Shown: positions 13,821-22,391, counted from the first letter of the stretch. The stretch is DNA of 35,000 bases from Nanobdellota archaeon (GCA_018831025.1 JAHJRB010000015.1:1-35000); one strand, 5' to 3'. The notes: generated by a model not told the origin, from the letters alone. Numbers and translations are program-made.

Positions 13821-14984
13821 ATGTTGAAGAAAAGAGGTCAGGCTGGTAATATAGCAACTTTGATTTCTTTAATTGCTCTTTTTATGATAATCTATATTTT
13901 ATTACTGCCGCAGGAAGCAAGGGATGAATTGTTGAATAGAGAAGATGGAATTCCTCAACATATGACGGATGGGATTTCTAGCCAAATTTTATTTTCAAAA
14001 GAAATTGGGGAAGTAAGTCCTTTAAAACAAAGTAGAGGGACTATTCATACTATTTCAGGGGTTAATTTATTTAGTAATGTTGAAAGTGAGATTATAACAT
14101 TGGCTAATAACATTTTAGTTAATAAAGGAATAATAAGTGAAAATTCTCAAAAATTAGTTTTTTATTTAGAATATCCTGAAGATGTTGAGAAATCTGAGTT
14201 ATATCTAATTATTGATAATGCTGTTGGTAATTTAGTTGTTAGTTTGAATGGTTATGAAATTTTTAATAAAGCTGTTAAGAGCAATAGTCAAGAACTTTTA
14301 GAAATGCCGGTCGGTTATTTGAGAGAAACAAATACAATTGAATTAAGTTCTGCAGCTCCTTTTTTGAGGAGTAGTATGCATGAGTTAAAATCTGTTAGAC
14401 TAAGAAAACAAGTTGAGATTAAAAACAAACAATCAACAAGAATACTTTCAATTCCTGCAAGTGAAATAAAGGATTTAGAAAAAGCTATTTTGAGTTTTTC
14501 AGTATATTGCAGCAGAAATGAAGATCAATTGTTGAATCTAAAACTAAATGGAAAATTAGTTTATAGTGATGTTCCTTTCTGTAACTTACAAAGAACTGAA
14601 ATAGAGATAGATTCTTCATTTATTAATAGTGGAGTAAATGAATTAATTCTTGAGAGTGAAGGGGATTATACATTAGAGCAGGTAGAATGGGAAAGTTTGT
14701 TGAGGGGGGAGCGAGCTAGCGAATATGCATTCACAATTAGCGATGATGATTATAATGATGTTAGAAGAGGATTGAAAGATGTATTTGTTGTATTTGATTT
14801 TGCTCTTAGCGATGAAAGAAAGATAATGGAGTTTTATGTTAATGATAAAAAATTTGATATTGATACTAGTGAAAATTCTTACTTTATGACTATTTCTGAC
14901 TACTTAGAAAAAGGTGGAAACTTAATCAGGTTAAGACCAAAAAACAGCTTTGAAATTATTGAAATGAGAGTAGAGCTGGAGTAA
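13821..14984 (+). CDS. Large class III signal-peptide surface protein
   Basis: The 387-residue product starts M-L-K-K-R-G-Q-A-G-N and has a hydrophobic helix at about residues 11-29, the archaeal pilin-like signal. The remainder looks beta-rich, with alternating hydrophobic residues and repeated short patterns (L-V-V-S-L-N-G-Y-E-I-F and L-L-N-L-K-L-N-G-K-L-V) suggesting two jelly-roll-like modules. A single pair of cysteines (C-S-R-N and F-C-N-L) may form a disulfide. It heads a four-gene plus-strand cluster. Probably an extracellular adhesin-like or filament-associated protein, an inference from the signal and fold pattern. Confidence 0.72.
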   Translation: MLKKRGQAGNIATLISLIALFMIIYILLLPQEARDELLNREDGIPQHMTDGISSQILFSKEIGEVSPLKQSRGTIHTISGVNLFSNVESEIITLANNILVNKGIISENSQKLVFYLEYPEDVEKSELYLIIDNAVGNLVVSLNGYEIFNKAVKSNSQELLEMPVGYLRETNTIELSSAAPFLRSSMHELKSVRLRKQVEIKNKQSTRILSIPASEIKDLEKAILSFSVYCSRNEDQLLNLKLNGKLVYSDVPFCNLQRTEIEIDSSFINSGVNELILESEGDYTLEQVEWESLLRGERASEYAFTISDDDYNDVRRGLKDVFVVFDFALSDERKIMEFYVNDKKFDIDTSENSYFMTISDYLEKGGNLIRLRPKNSFEIIEMRVELE

Positions 14985-14986
14985 AA

Positions 14987-16327
14987 ATGGCTGAAAGTGT
15001 AGGCGGGGGGAATCCAAAGGGAGTTAAACAAATTCTCGTAGAAGGAGCTAAGGAAGGGGTTCAGAAAAGAGTTGAGAATAAAGTTGCTGGAAGTGGATCT
15101 AGTAGTCCATCTGTTAGTAGCGTTAGTAGCGGGGGTGCAAGCAAGTTTCTAATTTTTTTGATTTTTTTAATTATTGGAGGTTATTTTCTTTGGCCAACTG
15201 TTACTGATTGTATGGAAAGCGGTTTTTGTAAAACAAGAATAATAGAACCGGTTAAGACTGCTTTTAAACCAGTTGGAGAAACGTTTAGCTTTATTGGCAA
15301 GCAGGCAGGAGAAAGTGCTGCTATAATCCGTGGGGAGAAGACTTTTAGTTGGGAGGGAGATGTTGAAGAAAGAAAAAAAGCAGGCATTTGGTTTGAAGGA
15401 GGAAAAACTTATGGAATAACTTTATCTGAGACTGAGTCTGGAGTTGTTGAAACTTTAAGCGGAGAGTTTGGAGCAGTTATTGATGTTGTTGTTGGAAAAA
15501 TTGATGAGAACTTAAAAGAAATAGAAGCGAATATTGGTTGCAGTTTAGAAGAACATGAAGGAATTATAAGAGGAAATCCAGAAGGAAAATTAATTTTAGA
15601 TAATCCCTATCCTGAAGATGAGAGAACATATAGAGGAAGTGATTGTGTTTTTACCGAAGATCCAAATGTTTTAATAAAGAAAAAAGTGGATAAAGATCAG
15701 GTTTATTTTTTGAGTAAAGTTATTTTTAATTTAAATTATTCCTTAAATCCTGAAGTTTATTTGCCTGTGTTTGTTATACCGAAGAAGGAGATTTATGATG
15801 AATTTAGAGGAAGACCAGATGAAGCTTTTAAAGAACTAGCATTTGGACAATATAAAGAGTATAGTTCAGATGTAAGATCTGGGGGGATTAAATCAACTAT
15901 GATTTATATGGCCAATGTGGGAGTTGTTATGAGACTTGTTAATCAACCACTTGGGCTAAATGTAGATCAAATTTTCGGAGTACAATTCAGAAATAAAGAT
16001 ATAAAAAATAAAGCTAGTTTTAAGGGATTTGTTTTTACACTTCCAGATGGTCTAAATATTGGGGGGAGTGCAAAAGTTAGTGGAGGGGATGTTTGTGATT
16101 ACTTTGAACCTGTTGGTACAAGGAGTTATAAATTTAAAGAAGAGTTCTTTGATAGAATAAGCAAACAGTTGAATACGATAGATGGAGAGACAGACTTGTT
16201 CCTATGTAAAGTTGATATTGATAATGCATTTTCAGAAGCTTCTGAAGAATTGGCTAATCTTGGAGATATTGAAGGTAAGCTAAGTTATGACTATACTATC
16301 AGTGAAGAAGTTACCATAAGTAATTAG
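14987..16327 (+). CDS. Single-helix membrane protein with large outer domain
   Basis: The 446-residue product has a 50-residue polar N-terminus rich in G and S, one hydrophobic helix (F-L-I-F-L-I-F-L-I-I-G-G-Y-F-L, about 54-68) and an outer region with several cysteines. It begins 2 nt after the previous stop, so it is co-transcribed. The C-terminal half (V-Y-F-L-S-K-V-I-F-N-L-N-Y to the end) looks beta-rich, like an extracellular sandwich domain. No family is recognised. It is probably a partner of the KKRGQ protein and the two downstream secreted paralogues. Confidence 0.72.
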   Translation: MAESVGGGNPKGVKQILVEGAKEGVQKRVENKVAGSGSSSPSVSSVSSGGASKFLIFLIFLIIGGYFLWPTVTDCMESGFCKTRIIEPVKTAFKPVGETFSFIGKQAGESAAIIRGEKTFSWEGDVEERKKAGIWFEGGKTYGITLSETESGVVETLSGEFGAVIDVVVGKIDENLKEIEANIGCSLEEHEGIIRGNPEGKLILDNPYPEDERTYRGSDCVFTEDPNVLIKKKVDKDQVYFLSKVIFNLNYSLNPEVYLPVFVIPKKEIYDEFRGRPDEAFKELAFGQYKEYSSDVRSGGIKSTMIYMANVGVVMRLVNQPLGLNVDQIFGVQFRNKDIKNKASFKGFVFTLPDGLNIGGSAKVSGGDVCDYFEPVGTRSYKFKEEFFDRISKQLNTIDGETDLFLCKVDIDNAFSEASEELANLGDIEGKLSYDYTISEEVTISN

Positions 16328-16330
16328 AAA

Positions 16331-16344
16331 GTTTTTTATATATT
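16331..16344 (+). promoter_or_regulatory. TATA element before the lipoprotein-like pair
   Basis: A TTTTTTATATATT stretch is centred about 28 nt before ATG 16366. It gives the pair of secreted paralogues their own leaderless start in addition to read-through. Confidence 0.5.
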
Positions 16345-16365
16345 CTATAGTATATTAAAGTCTAT

Positions 16366-17316
16366 ATGTTCAAGTATAAACCTTTGATGGTTCTATTAGC
16401 ATTGTTATTTGTAGTTGGTGCGAGTTGCGATAGGAGTACTTTTTTTGGAAGTAAATCTGAAACTACTGAAGAAGATATTTTTTCTGGAATTCAAGGATTA
16501 GAACTTAGTTTTATGGAAGGAGCACCACCAAATGAGGTTTATCAAGATACCAGTTTTGATATTTTTGTTGAATTACATAATCAAAATGCATTAGATGTTA
16601 AACGTGGAACAATTAAGTTATCTATTCCTTATCTTTTTGAAGTTAGTGATAAAACAAAAACAATAGATACCATGATGGGGAAGGAAACTTATCCTGGTGG
16701 AGAGACTGAGATTATTGAATGGACCGGAGTTAAAGTTAAAGGTACAACTGTTAGGAAAGATACTAGGCAGACTGCAAATGTACAGGTTTGTTATGCGGGG
16801 GATTTGGAAGCTCAGCCAATGGTTTGTGTTAGACCAAGACCTGGAAGTGATGGAATTATAGAAGGAGAATGTAATATTGGTAAAAAAAGTTTATCTGGTG
16901 GACAAGGGGCGCCGATTGCAGTTACTTCTGTTACGGAAACTGTTTTGAAAGAAAGTGATAATACTAATACAATGGTGTTTAGATTTGAAGTGGAGGATGT
17001 TGGTGGAGGAAAAGTTATTGATGTTGGAGAAGTTAATGATTGTAGTATTAGTGCGAAGGATAAAACTAAAGCAGAAATTATTATAGAAAAAGTAACTTGG
17101 TTGGGAAGTGAAACAGGATTTGAGTGTGAAGGTGGAAAAGAAGAGAAAGATAAAGTAATAATGTTGAATGGAAAAGGAGTCTTTAAGTGTACTAGTCCTG
17201 CTATTTCAAATGATGAACATTATTCGTTACCTTTATATATTAAAATGAATTATGGATATGTAAAAAGTATAAATAAAGGCTTTACACTAAAAAAAGATAT
17301 ATTTTATGCTGATTAA
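16366..17316 (+). CDS. Secreted/lipoprotein-like surface protein (paralogue A)
   Basis: The 316-residue product has a short basic N-terminus, a hydrophobic helix and G-A-S-C-D, where the cysteine near residue 22 could be lipid-modified (the -3 residue is not ideal). The mature part is beta-rich with paired features: L-S-F-M-E-G-A-P-P-N-E-V, V-Q-V-C-Y, P-I-A-V-T-S-V-T-E. These recur in order in the next gene (L-E-D-A-P-P, A-Q-L-C-Y, P-V-Q-V-T-S-I-V-E), so the two are tandem paralogues. Function is unknown; it is likely exposed on the cell surface. It overlaps the paralogue's ribosome-binding region. Confidence 0.75.
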   Translation: MFKYKPLMVLLALLFVVGASCDRSTFFGSKSETTEEDIFSGIQGLELSFMEGAPPNEVYQDTSFDIFVELHNQNALDVKRGTIKLSIPYLFEVSDKTKTIDTMMGKETYPGGETEIIEWTGVKVKGTTVRKDTRQTANVQVCYAGDLEAQPMVCVRPRPGSDGIIEGECNIGKKSLSGGQGAPIAVTSVTETVLKESDNTNTMVFRFEVEDVGGGKVIDVGEVNDCSISAKDKTKAEIIIEKVTWLGSETGFECEGGKEEKDKVIMLNGKGVFKCTSPAISNDEHYSLPLYIKMNYGYVKSINKGFTLKKDIFYAD

Positions 17317-17332
17317 AAAAGGAGGTAAAAAA

Positions 17333-18265
17333 ATGAGGAAATATGCTCTAGGAGTTGTACTTCTAATTGTTGTTTTATTAGTTAGTGGTCAAGAGGGTTG
17401 TCAAACTGGTGGAGAAACTGTTGGTACTGGACCTTATGTTGGAGGTAATGATGGTTTGAGCATTGTTTTTTTAGAAGATGCTCCTCCTGCAAGCGGTAAT
17501 TTTCAAGGCGAATCTATTCCATTAGAAGTTGAATTAACTAATAATGGAGAGAAAGAGATTGCAACAGGTAGTGCTTATATTAAACTGATTGGAGCTATAA
17601 CTAGTAATTCTTTTACTACAACTAAAACTACTGCTACAAATACTGGTGCAATATCTGCGATAAGAGATGCTAGCGATGTTTCGGATAATGATTTTGTTAA
17701 TTTAGGAACTGCAACTTTAAATGATGCTATTGGTGCAAGTTGGAGTCCACTTATCAAGGCGCAACTTTGTTATCCTTATGAAACTAATATACAGATAGAT
17801 AACCTTTGTGTGCCAGGAGATAACAGAGAAACAGGAACTAAAGAATGTGAGATAGATAGTGCTAAAAATTTAGTTGCAAAAGGAGACGTAAGTGCTGCTC
17901 CTGTTCAAGTAACAAGCATAGTTGAAAGCAGAGCTAGCGATGGAATAAGAATAACAATGGATATAGAAAACCAAGGGAATGGCTATGTTTTAGACCCAAG
18001 TAAAACTTGTGATTCTGTAACTGGTGTTGTTGACAGAGAAGACTATGTGGTTGTTGTAAATATACCTGGAGACGTTTGGACATGCAACTATAAAGATGCT
18101 GCAGCAAAGACAGTTGAGCTTAGAGATAACAGTGGAAGACTGAGATGTAGTAAATCCATAGGTGGAACTGGTAGGGCTTATAATGACAGATTCGTAGCAA
18201 CTTTAAGTTACAAGTATGTAGATACAGTTTCTAAATCTATTGTGATAGAAACCAATAGTAATTAA
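17333..18265 (+). CDS. Secreted/lipoprotein-like surface protein (paralogue B)
   Basis: ATG 17333 is chosen because GGAGGT at 17321-17326 lies 6 nt upstream; an in-frame ATG at 17306 would extend into the previous gene. The 310-residue product begins M-R-K-Y-A-L-G with a hydrophobic helix and a cysteine in E-G-C-Q-T-G-G. The body matches paralogue A in layout, including A-P-P, a C-Y motif, an I-V-E-S segment and a late C-S-K strand. It is rich in T, S, N and A, as exported proteins often are. Co-expressed with A; the two may form a complex. Function unknown. Confidence 0.77.
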   Translation: MRKYALGVVLLIVVLLVSGQEGCQTGGETVGTGPYVGGNDGLSIVFLEDAPPASGNFQGESIPLEVELTNNGEKEIATGSAYIKLIGAITSNSFTTTKTTATNTGAISAIRDASDVSDNDFVNLGTATLNDAIGASWSPLIKAQLCYPYETNIQIDNLCVPGDNRETGTKECEIDSAKNLVAKGDVSAAPVQVTSIVESRASDGIRITMDIENQGNGYVLDPSKTCDSVTGVVDREDYVVVVNIPGDVWTCNYKDAAAKTVELRDNSGRLRCSKSIGGTGRAYNDRFVATLSYKYVDTVSKSIVIETNSN

Positions 18266-18270
18266 ATACC

Positions 18271-18290
18271 TTTTTCTTTTTTTTATTTTA
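18271..18290 (+). terminator. T-rich tract ending the second surface cluster
   Basis: The gap after the stop at 18265 is almost entirely T with a few C and A, a typical archaeal termination signal. It also overlaps the region expected to hold the promoter of the next gene. Confidence 0.45.
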
Positions 18291-18292
18291 TT

Positions 18293-19525
18293 ATGAACGA
18301 CTATATTAAATGTAATGTGGACTTACATATGCATGGGTTGTATTCTATGGCTGTTAGTAGCAAGATGATTCCTAAAGTTATTGCTGAACAAGCACCATTA
18401 AAAGGATTAGATGTTGTTGGGAGTTCTGATATCTTAAATGGCAGATGGGTTAAATTAGTTAAAGAACAATTAAAACAAAATGGAGATGAATTATTAGAAG
18501 CGGATAATGGAACTAACTTTATTTTACAAACAGAAATTGAAGATATTAATCGAGTACACCATATAATTTTATTTCCTAGTTTTTCTAAGGTGGAAGAAAT
18601 TAAAGAAAAATTAAAAAATAAATGTAAAAATTTTGATACAGATGGAAGACCTAAAATATGGATTAATGGAGAAGAATTAGTTGAAGCTTGTAGTGAATCA
18701 GAATGTTTAGTTGGATTTGCCCATGCGTTTACTCCTTATTTTGGTTTGTTCAGTAAATTTAACTCTTATAAGGAATGTTATGGAGATAAATGGAGTAAGA
18801 TTCATTTTTTAGAATTGGGATTAAGTGCAGATACTAATATGGCAGATAGAATTTCTGAATTACATAATTTAACTTTTACTTCTAATAGTGATGCTCATAG
18901 CCCATGGCCAAATAAGCTAGGAAGAGAGTTTAATACTTTCAAAATAAAAGAAATGAGTTTTGATGAAATTGTTAAAGCTTTGAAAAGAGAAAATGGGAGA
19001 AAATGTATCTTAAATGTGGGTTTTAATCCTTTAGAAGGAAAATATCATAAAACTAGATGTACAGGTTGTCTAAGTTTTTTTGATCCTAAGGAAGCTGAAA
19101 AAATTGGTTGGAAATGTTCTAATTGTAGAAAATCTATTAAAAAAGGTGTTGATTTTAGAATTGAGGAATTATCTGACTTAGATTTTAATAAACATCCAGA
19201 ACATAGACCTGAATATAAACATATAATTCCCTTGAGTGAAATTATTGCTTTATCTTTGGATATTAAAAATACTTGGTCTGTTAAAGTTCAGAATACTTGG
19301 AAAGAATTTATAAATAAATTTGGAAATGAGACAAATATCTTATTAAATATTGATATTAATAAATTAAAAAATTTTAATGAAAAAATTGGAAACTTTATTG
19401 AATTGTTTAGAGAAGAAAAAATTGAATATGTTCCTGGGGGGGCAGGAGTATATGGAAAATTATTGAAACCGGGAGAGAAATTCAAAGAAGAAGTTAGAGA
19501 ACAGAAAAAACTAAATGAGTTTTAA
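18293..19525 (+). CDS. Endonuclease Q (EndoQ), PHP-domain DNA repair nuclease
   Basis: The 410-residue protein matches EndoQ throughout: PHP motif D-L-H-M-H-G at residues 10-15, G-S-S-D-I-L-N, V-H-H-I-I-L-F-P, G-F-A-H-A-F-T-P and N-S-D-A-H-S-P-W-P-N-K-L-G-R-E-F-N, then a four-cysteine zinc finger (C-T-G-C ... C-S-N-C) and E-H-R-P-E-Y-K-H-I-I-P-L. EndoQ cleaves DNA 5' to deaminated bases (U, hypoxanthine, xanthine) and abasic sites. It is known from some archaea and a few bacteria. The length is normal. Its end overlaps the convergent PAC2 gene by 4 nt. Confidence 0.9.
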   Translation: MNDYIKCNVDLHMHGLYSMAVSSKMIPKVIAEQAPLKGLDVVGSSDILNGRWVKLVKEQLKQNGDELLEADNGTNFILQTEIEDINRVHHIILFPSFSKVEEIKEKLKNKCKNFDTDGRPKIWINGEELVEACSESECLVGFAHAFTPYFGLFSKFNSYKECYGDKWSKIHFLELGLSADTNMADRISELHNLTFTSNSDAHSPWPNKLGREFNTFKIKEMSFDEIVKALKRENGRKCILNVGFNPLEGKYHKTRCTGCLSFFDPKEAEKIGWKCSNCRKSIKKGVDFRIEELSDLDFNKHPEHRPEYKHIIPLSEIIALSLDIKNTWSVKVQNTWKEFINKFGNETNILLNIDINKLKNFNEKIGNFIELFREEKIEYVPGGAGVYGKLLKPGEKFKEEVREQKKLNEF

Positions 19526-20289
19526 CCTATATAATTCATTCCAGGTTCTTTTCGGAAAGGGATTTTATTTGAAAATTTCTTAATTTCATTGGATATATTT
19601 TTTTCTTCTATGGACATTTCTTTTATTTCTCTGTCTAAACCTTTTGTATCTACCTTAATCGAGAACAAGTTGTTTAAAGTTAGTATAACTTTTTTTGCTC
19701 CTTTTAATCCTAAATAACTTGGATGACCAAATGTTTCTGCTAAAAAAGAAATTGCGGGTATTTTTCTTTCTTTGCTTAATCCTAATAACAATCCAGAAAC
19801 TCCGATTATTGGACCTACAACGCCGTAGATTTTTTCATTTGTATTTGAGCTTCTGTATTTTTTAATTAGTTTTTTATCATTACCTGTTACAAAAACCCTC
19901 GGCTTTTCTGGAATACTTGGCAAACCTATACCCCCAATAGTAACTATTTCTGTTCCACCTAACTCTTGGAAAATATCTAATATTTTTTCACAGAAAGCAT
20001 GGCAACTTTTTTCCTCTAATGGTTGAATATCTCCACATAATAATACTAACGAATGTTTTTTTGTGTTTTTATAATAAAGTTCTATTTTAGGCAGTTCAAC
20101 TAAGTTTTCTTCATTGACAAATACTGAGTTTGGGAAAACTTCTGATTTTATTTCCATAAATTTTTCTGCTTTTAAACTTTCTACCATAAAATCTACGGTA
20201 ATCTTGCCAACATTCCCCATTCCAGGCAGACCCTCTATTAAAATTGGATTTTTTAGTTTTGGGTTACTTAGTTTCTTTATTTTGAACAT
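19522..20289 (-). CDS. PAC2-family protein (proteasome-assembly-chaperone-like)
   Basis: The chosen start (ATG at 20289) gives M-F-K-I-K-K-L, typical of archaeal PAC2 proteins, with GGAG upstream; ATG 20319 is an alternative adding ten residues. The 255-residue product has P-I-L-I-E-G-L-P-G-M-G-N-V-G near the start and further conserved glycine-rich turns (T-I-G-G-I-G, G-V-V-G-P-I-I-G-V-S-G-L-L-L-G). PAC2 homologues help assemble proteasomes in eukaryotes; the archaeal role is less clear. It is the last gene of the ribosomal/initiation-factor operon and overlaps Nop10. Confidence 0.85.
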   Translation of the reverse strand: MFKIKKLSNPKLKNPILIEGLPGMGNVGKITVDFMVESLKAEKFMEIKSEVFPNSVFVNEENLVELPKIELYYKNTKKHSLVLLCGDIQPLEEKSCHAFCEKILDIFQELGGTEIVTIGGIGLPSIPEKPRVFVTGNDKKLIKKYRSSNTNEKIYGVVGPIIGVSGLLLGLSKERKIPAISFLAETFGHPSYLGLKGAKKVILTLNNLFSIKVDTKGLDREIKEMSIEEKNISNEIKKFSNKIPFRKEPGMNYIG

Positions 20290-20440
20290 TTTTTTTGTAC
20301 TCTCTCCTATATTTTCCAAAACGATCTTCAGGAGAATATTTAGCGGGTTTTGGACTTATTGTTTTTGTTTTGCAGTTTGAACAAGTTTTTTTCAAAGTAT
20401 AATTATTGCACTTTGGGCAAATAAGTATATTTTTTTTCAT
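20264..20440 (-). CDS. nop10: Nop10, H/ACA ribonucleoprotein subunit
   Basis: This 58-residue ORF starts on the ATGA overlap with the end of aIF2-alpha. It has the Nop10 pattern: zinc ribbon C-P-K-C ... C-S-N-C, then T-I-S-P-K-P-A-K-Y-S-P-E-D and F-G-K-Y-R-R-E-Y-K-K. Nop10 supports Cbf5 in guide-RNA-directed pseudouridylation of rRNA. Gene order aIF2-alpha, nop10, PAC2 is conserved in archaea. It overlaps the PAC2 start by 26 nt in a different frame. Confidence 0.93.
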   Translation of the reverse strand: MKKNILICPKCNNYTLKKTCSNCKTKTISPKPAKYSPEDRFGKYRREYKKNVQNKETK

Positions 20441-21222
20441 TTCTTTATAAGTTCTGCTTTTCCTTTACTCTTGAAATCTAAAACAACTAACTTTTCAATC
20501 TTTTCTATTTCTTTTTCTGCTTCTTTGTAGTTTGTTGAAGTTATTGTTAATCTGTAGTTTGGAGCTCCTGCATAAAGGATATCACATTTTAAATTGTCTT
20601 TTGTGATTAATTCATTTACTTTTTTAAGCATCTTTTTTATTTCTTCTATTCCATTTGGTAAAGAAGATATGAGTTTTAATGTTGCGCTTATTTTAACTTC
20701 TTTTGGTTTTATTTTTGATTTTATTAGATTTATTAAAGACCCTTGCAAGACTGGATCTAAGCTTAAGAATTTTAAAACATTCTCATCCTTTACTATCTCT
20801 TGGAATGCATCATTTAATGTTCCAAATTCATCTACTAGCTTATAACCTATTTGTTCATAAGCATCTTTTATTGTGAGATTTTTTTGTTTTGCTAAACTTT
20901 CTAATATTTTTTCTGACCTTTGCTCTTGTTTATACTCTTTATTTTTGTTTATTCTTTGTGCTTGGTTGACTCTTCTTAAAGATAAATCAATGTGATTTCT
21001 TTCTTCGTTGATCTTTAATACTTTACAAATAATTTTTTTTCCTTCTTTTACAAAATCTCTAATGTTCCTAATTCTACCAGGAGAAACTTCGGATATTTGA
21101 ACAACACCTTCCTTGTCTTTATATTCATCTAAATCGACAAAGACACAATTGGGTAGAATTTTTTTAATTGTGCATATTAATATTTCATTCTCTTCTGGGA
21201 ATCCTGGTTTTTTATAAAACAT
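20437..21222 (-). CDS. Translation initiation factor 2 alpha (aIF2-alpha)
   Basis: The 261-residue protein has an N-terminal S1 domain (about residues 7-83, with D-K-E-G-V-V-Q-I-S-E-V-S and the I-D-L-S-L-R-R-V motif), a helical middle domain and a C-terminal alpha/beta domain with Y-A-G-A-P-N-Y-R. It is part of aIF2, which brings initiator tRNA to the ribosome. ATG 21222 is chosen; a TTG at 21234 overlaps the eS27 stop and lies too close to GGAGGT (21238-21243), though it cannot be excluded. Ends on ATGA with Nop10. Confidence 0.9.
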   Translation of the reverse strand: MFYKKPGFPEENEILICTIKKILPNCVFVDLDEYKDKEGVVQISEVSPGRIRNIRDFVKEGKKIICKVLKINEERNHIDLSLRRVNQAQRINKNKEYKQEQRSEKILESLAKQKNLTIKDAYEQIGYKLVDEFGTLNDAFQEIVKDENVLKFLSLDPVLQGSLINLIKSKIKPKEVKISATLKLISSLPNGIEEIKKMLKKVNELITKDNLKCDILYAGAPNYRLTITSTNYKEAEKEIEKIEKLVVLDFKSKGKAELIKK

Positions 21223-21226
21223 ATTT

Positions 21227-21409
21227 CTATTCAAGAACCTCCAAGATCCTTGCTTTTATCTTTCCTTTTCCCCCAGTTGGTTCTGTAATTGGGGTTCCGC
21301 AGACTAAGCATTTGATTATGGAAGAGGGTTTCCCAAATGTAATTTGCTCATTTTTGCATTTGTTGCATCTAAGCTTTACAAATTTTGAATTTGGTTCTAA
21401 ATTTTTCAT
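21227..21409 (-). CDS. rps27e: Ribosomal protein eS27
   Basis: The 60-residue protein has the eS27 zinc ribbon: C-N-K-C-K-N-E-Q at about residues 15-22 and C-L-V-C-G at 34-38, followed by P-T-G-G-K-G-K-I-K-A-R-I. It is a small-subunit ribosomal protein. It starts on an ATGA overlap with eL42 and is followed directly by aIF2-alpha, the usual archaeal order. Length is normal. Confidence 0.94.
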   Translation of the reverse strand: MKNLEPNSKFVKLRCNKCKNEQITFGKPSSIIKCLVCGTPITEPTGGKGKIKARILEVLE

Positions 21410-21711
21410 TCTTGTTCTATTTTTCTGGATCTAATTCCACTCTTTTGAATTTTTGATTTTTTGCATATTGAACATGTGTATTTAATATTAGATTTCTTTG
21501 ATGTTTTTGCTCCTGTTCTCTTAGGTTTTGAAGGTTTAGAACCCCATCTATTCTTATTTCCGGTTCCAGGGACTGAACGTTTTGTGGCTCTTTTGATAGA
21601 ACCACGTTTTAAACTTCCTCTCTTACTACCAGATTTTACTTGAGATATTTTTTGCTGAGTATGCTTCCTGCAAAATGGGCAATATCTTTTTGTAGTTTTT
21701 TTTAATTTCAT
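21406..21711 (-). CDS. rpl44e: Ribosomal protein eL42 (L44e)
   Basis: The 101-residue, very basic protein begins M-K-L-K-K-T-T-K-R-Y-C-P-F-C-R-K-H-T and ends with C-S-I-C-K-K-S-K, giving the eL42 zinc-binding cysteines. The central part is a basic loop rich in R, K, G and S (S-K-R-G-S-L-K-R-G). eL42 lies near the E-site of the large ribosomal subunit. Its start overlaps the GINS stop as ATGA. Confidence 0.94.
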   Translation of the reverse strand: MKLKKTTKRYCPFCRKHTQQKISQVKSGSKRGSLKRGSIKRATKRSVPGTGNKNRWGSKPSKPKRTGAKTSKKSNIKYTCSICKKSKIQKSGIRSRKIEQE

Positions 21712-22319
21712 TTTACTTCTATCTTTTCTGCTCTTTTCTTTTTTATTAGTATTTCTGAAATCTCAAAAGGTAAAGCTGCAATATCTTCTTTTTCAAAGGG
21801 TCCATAAGAATTGTTATTATTTCCTATGAACTTTGGAACAGCTGCTAAAAACCTTACTAAGACGTTATTTCCTTGCGTAATATCTGTTTTTAATGTTTTC
21901 GCTTTAAGTTCTGGGTGTTTTCCTTGTAGTAAATTGAATAGAATACCTTCTCTTGAGTCTTTTATGTTTTCCTTTATTTTTTCATATAAATCCCTTTCTT
22001 CTGGTAATAACGAACCAGTAATCTTATTTTTTGAGTCATTTCTCGCGGAGAATAATGCATTTTCTAGTATTTTACGCTCTCTCCTTTCATATAAATCCTT
22101 AATTATTTTTCTTACATTTTCTAATTGTTTCTCAGTTTTTCGAGTTTCAGAGGAGAAAAGAGAATCCTTTGATTTTTGGGACTGAAGAATTAATGTTTTT
22201 TCTTCTAAATATTTTAAAAATTTATTAAAAAAGTCTTTATCTAGCGTTTGTATTTCCTTTCTTATTTTTTCTTTCTGTAAGAGTTCAAAGAGGGTTTCAT
22301 AGGTAATCACTTCTGTCAT
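21708..22319 (-). CDS. GINS complex subunit (Gins51-like)
   Basis: The 203-residue protein has a helical A domain with I-K-D-L-Y-E-R-R-E-R-K-I-L-E-N-A and a small C-terminal B domain ending L-P-F-E-I-S-E-I-L-I-K-K-K-R-A-E. The F-E-K-E-D-I-A-A-L-P segment is the typical B-domain motif. The order (A then B) marks the Gins51/15 type. GINS joins MCM and the Cdc45/RecJ-like protein to form the replicative helicase. First gene of the minus-strand operon with ribosomal and initiation genes, an order kept in many archaea. Confidence 0.88.
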   Translation of the reverse strand: MTEVITYETLFELLQKEKIRKEIQTLDKDFFNKFLKYLEEKTLILQSQKSKDSLFSSETRKTEKQLENVRKIIKDLYERRERKILENALFSARNDSKNKITGSLLPEERDLYEKIKENIKDSREGILFNLLQGKHPELKAKTLKTDITQGNNVLVRFLAAVPKFIGNNNNSYGPFEKEDIAALPFEISEILIKKKRAEKIEVK

Positions 22320-22340
22320 ACTTATTTTTTGAATAGAAGG

Positions 22341-22350
22341 TTTAAAATAA
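22341..22350 (-). promoter_or_regulatory. TATA element of the GINS-eL42-eS27-aIF2alpha-nop10-PAC2 operon
   Basis: Read on the minus strand, TTATTTTAAA is centred about 27 nt before the ATG at 22319. No other promoter-like gap exists inside the operon, so all six genes probably share this start. Confidence 0.5.
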
Positions 22351-22380
22351 ATTTATATCCTTGAGTAGATATATTAGAAA

Positions 22381-22391
22381 AATTTAAATTC
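22381..22391 (+). promoter_or_regulatory. TATA element of the mutase-truD unit
   Basis: AATTTAAATTC is centred about 27 nt upstream of ATG 22413. The 93-nt gap is shared with the divergent GINS operon promoter. Confidence 0.45.

Noticed and set aside
21417..21605. Second minus-strand ORF inside eL42
   Set aside because: Out-of-frame shadow of a certain ribosomal protein gene.
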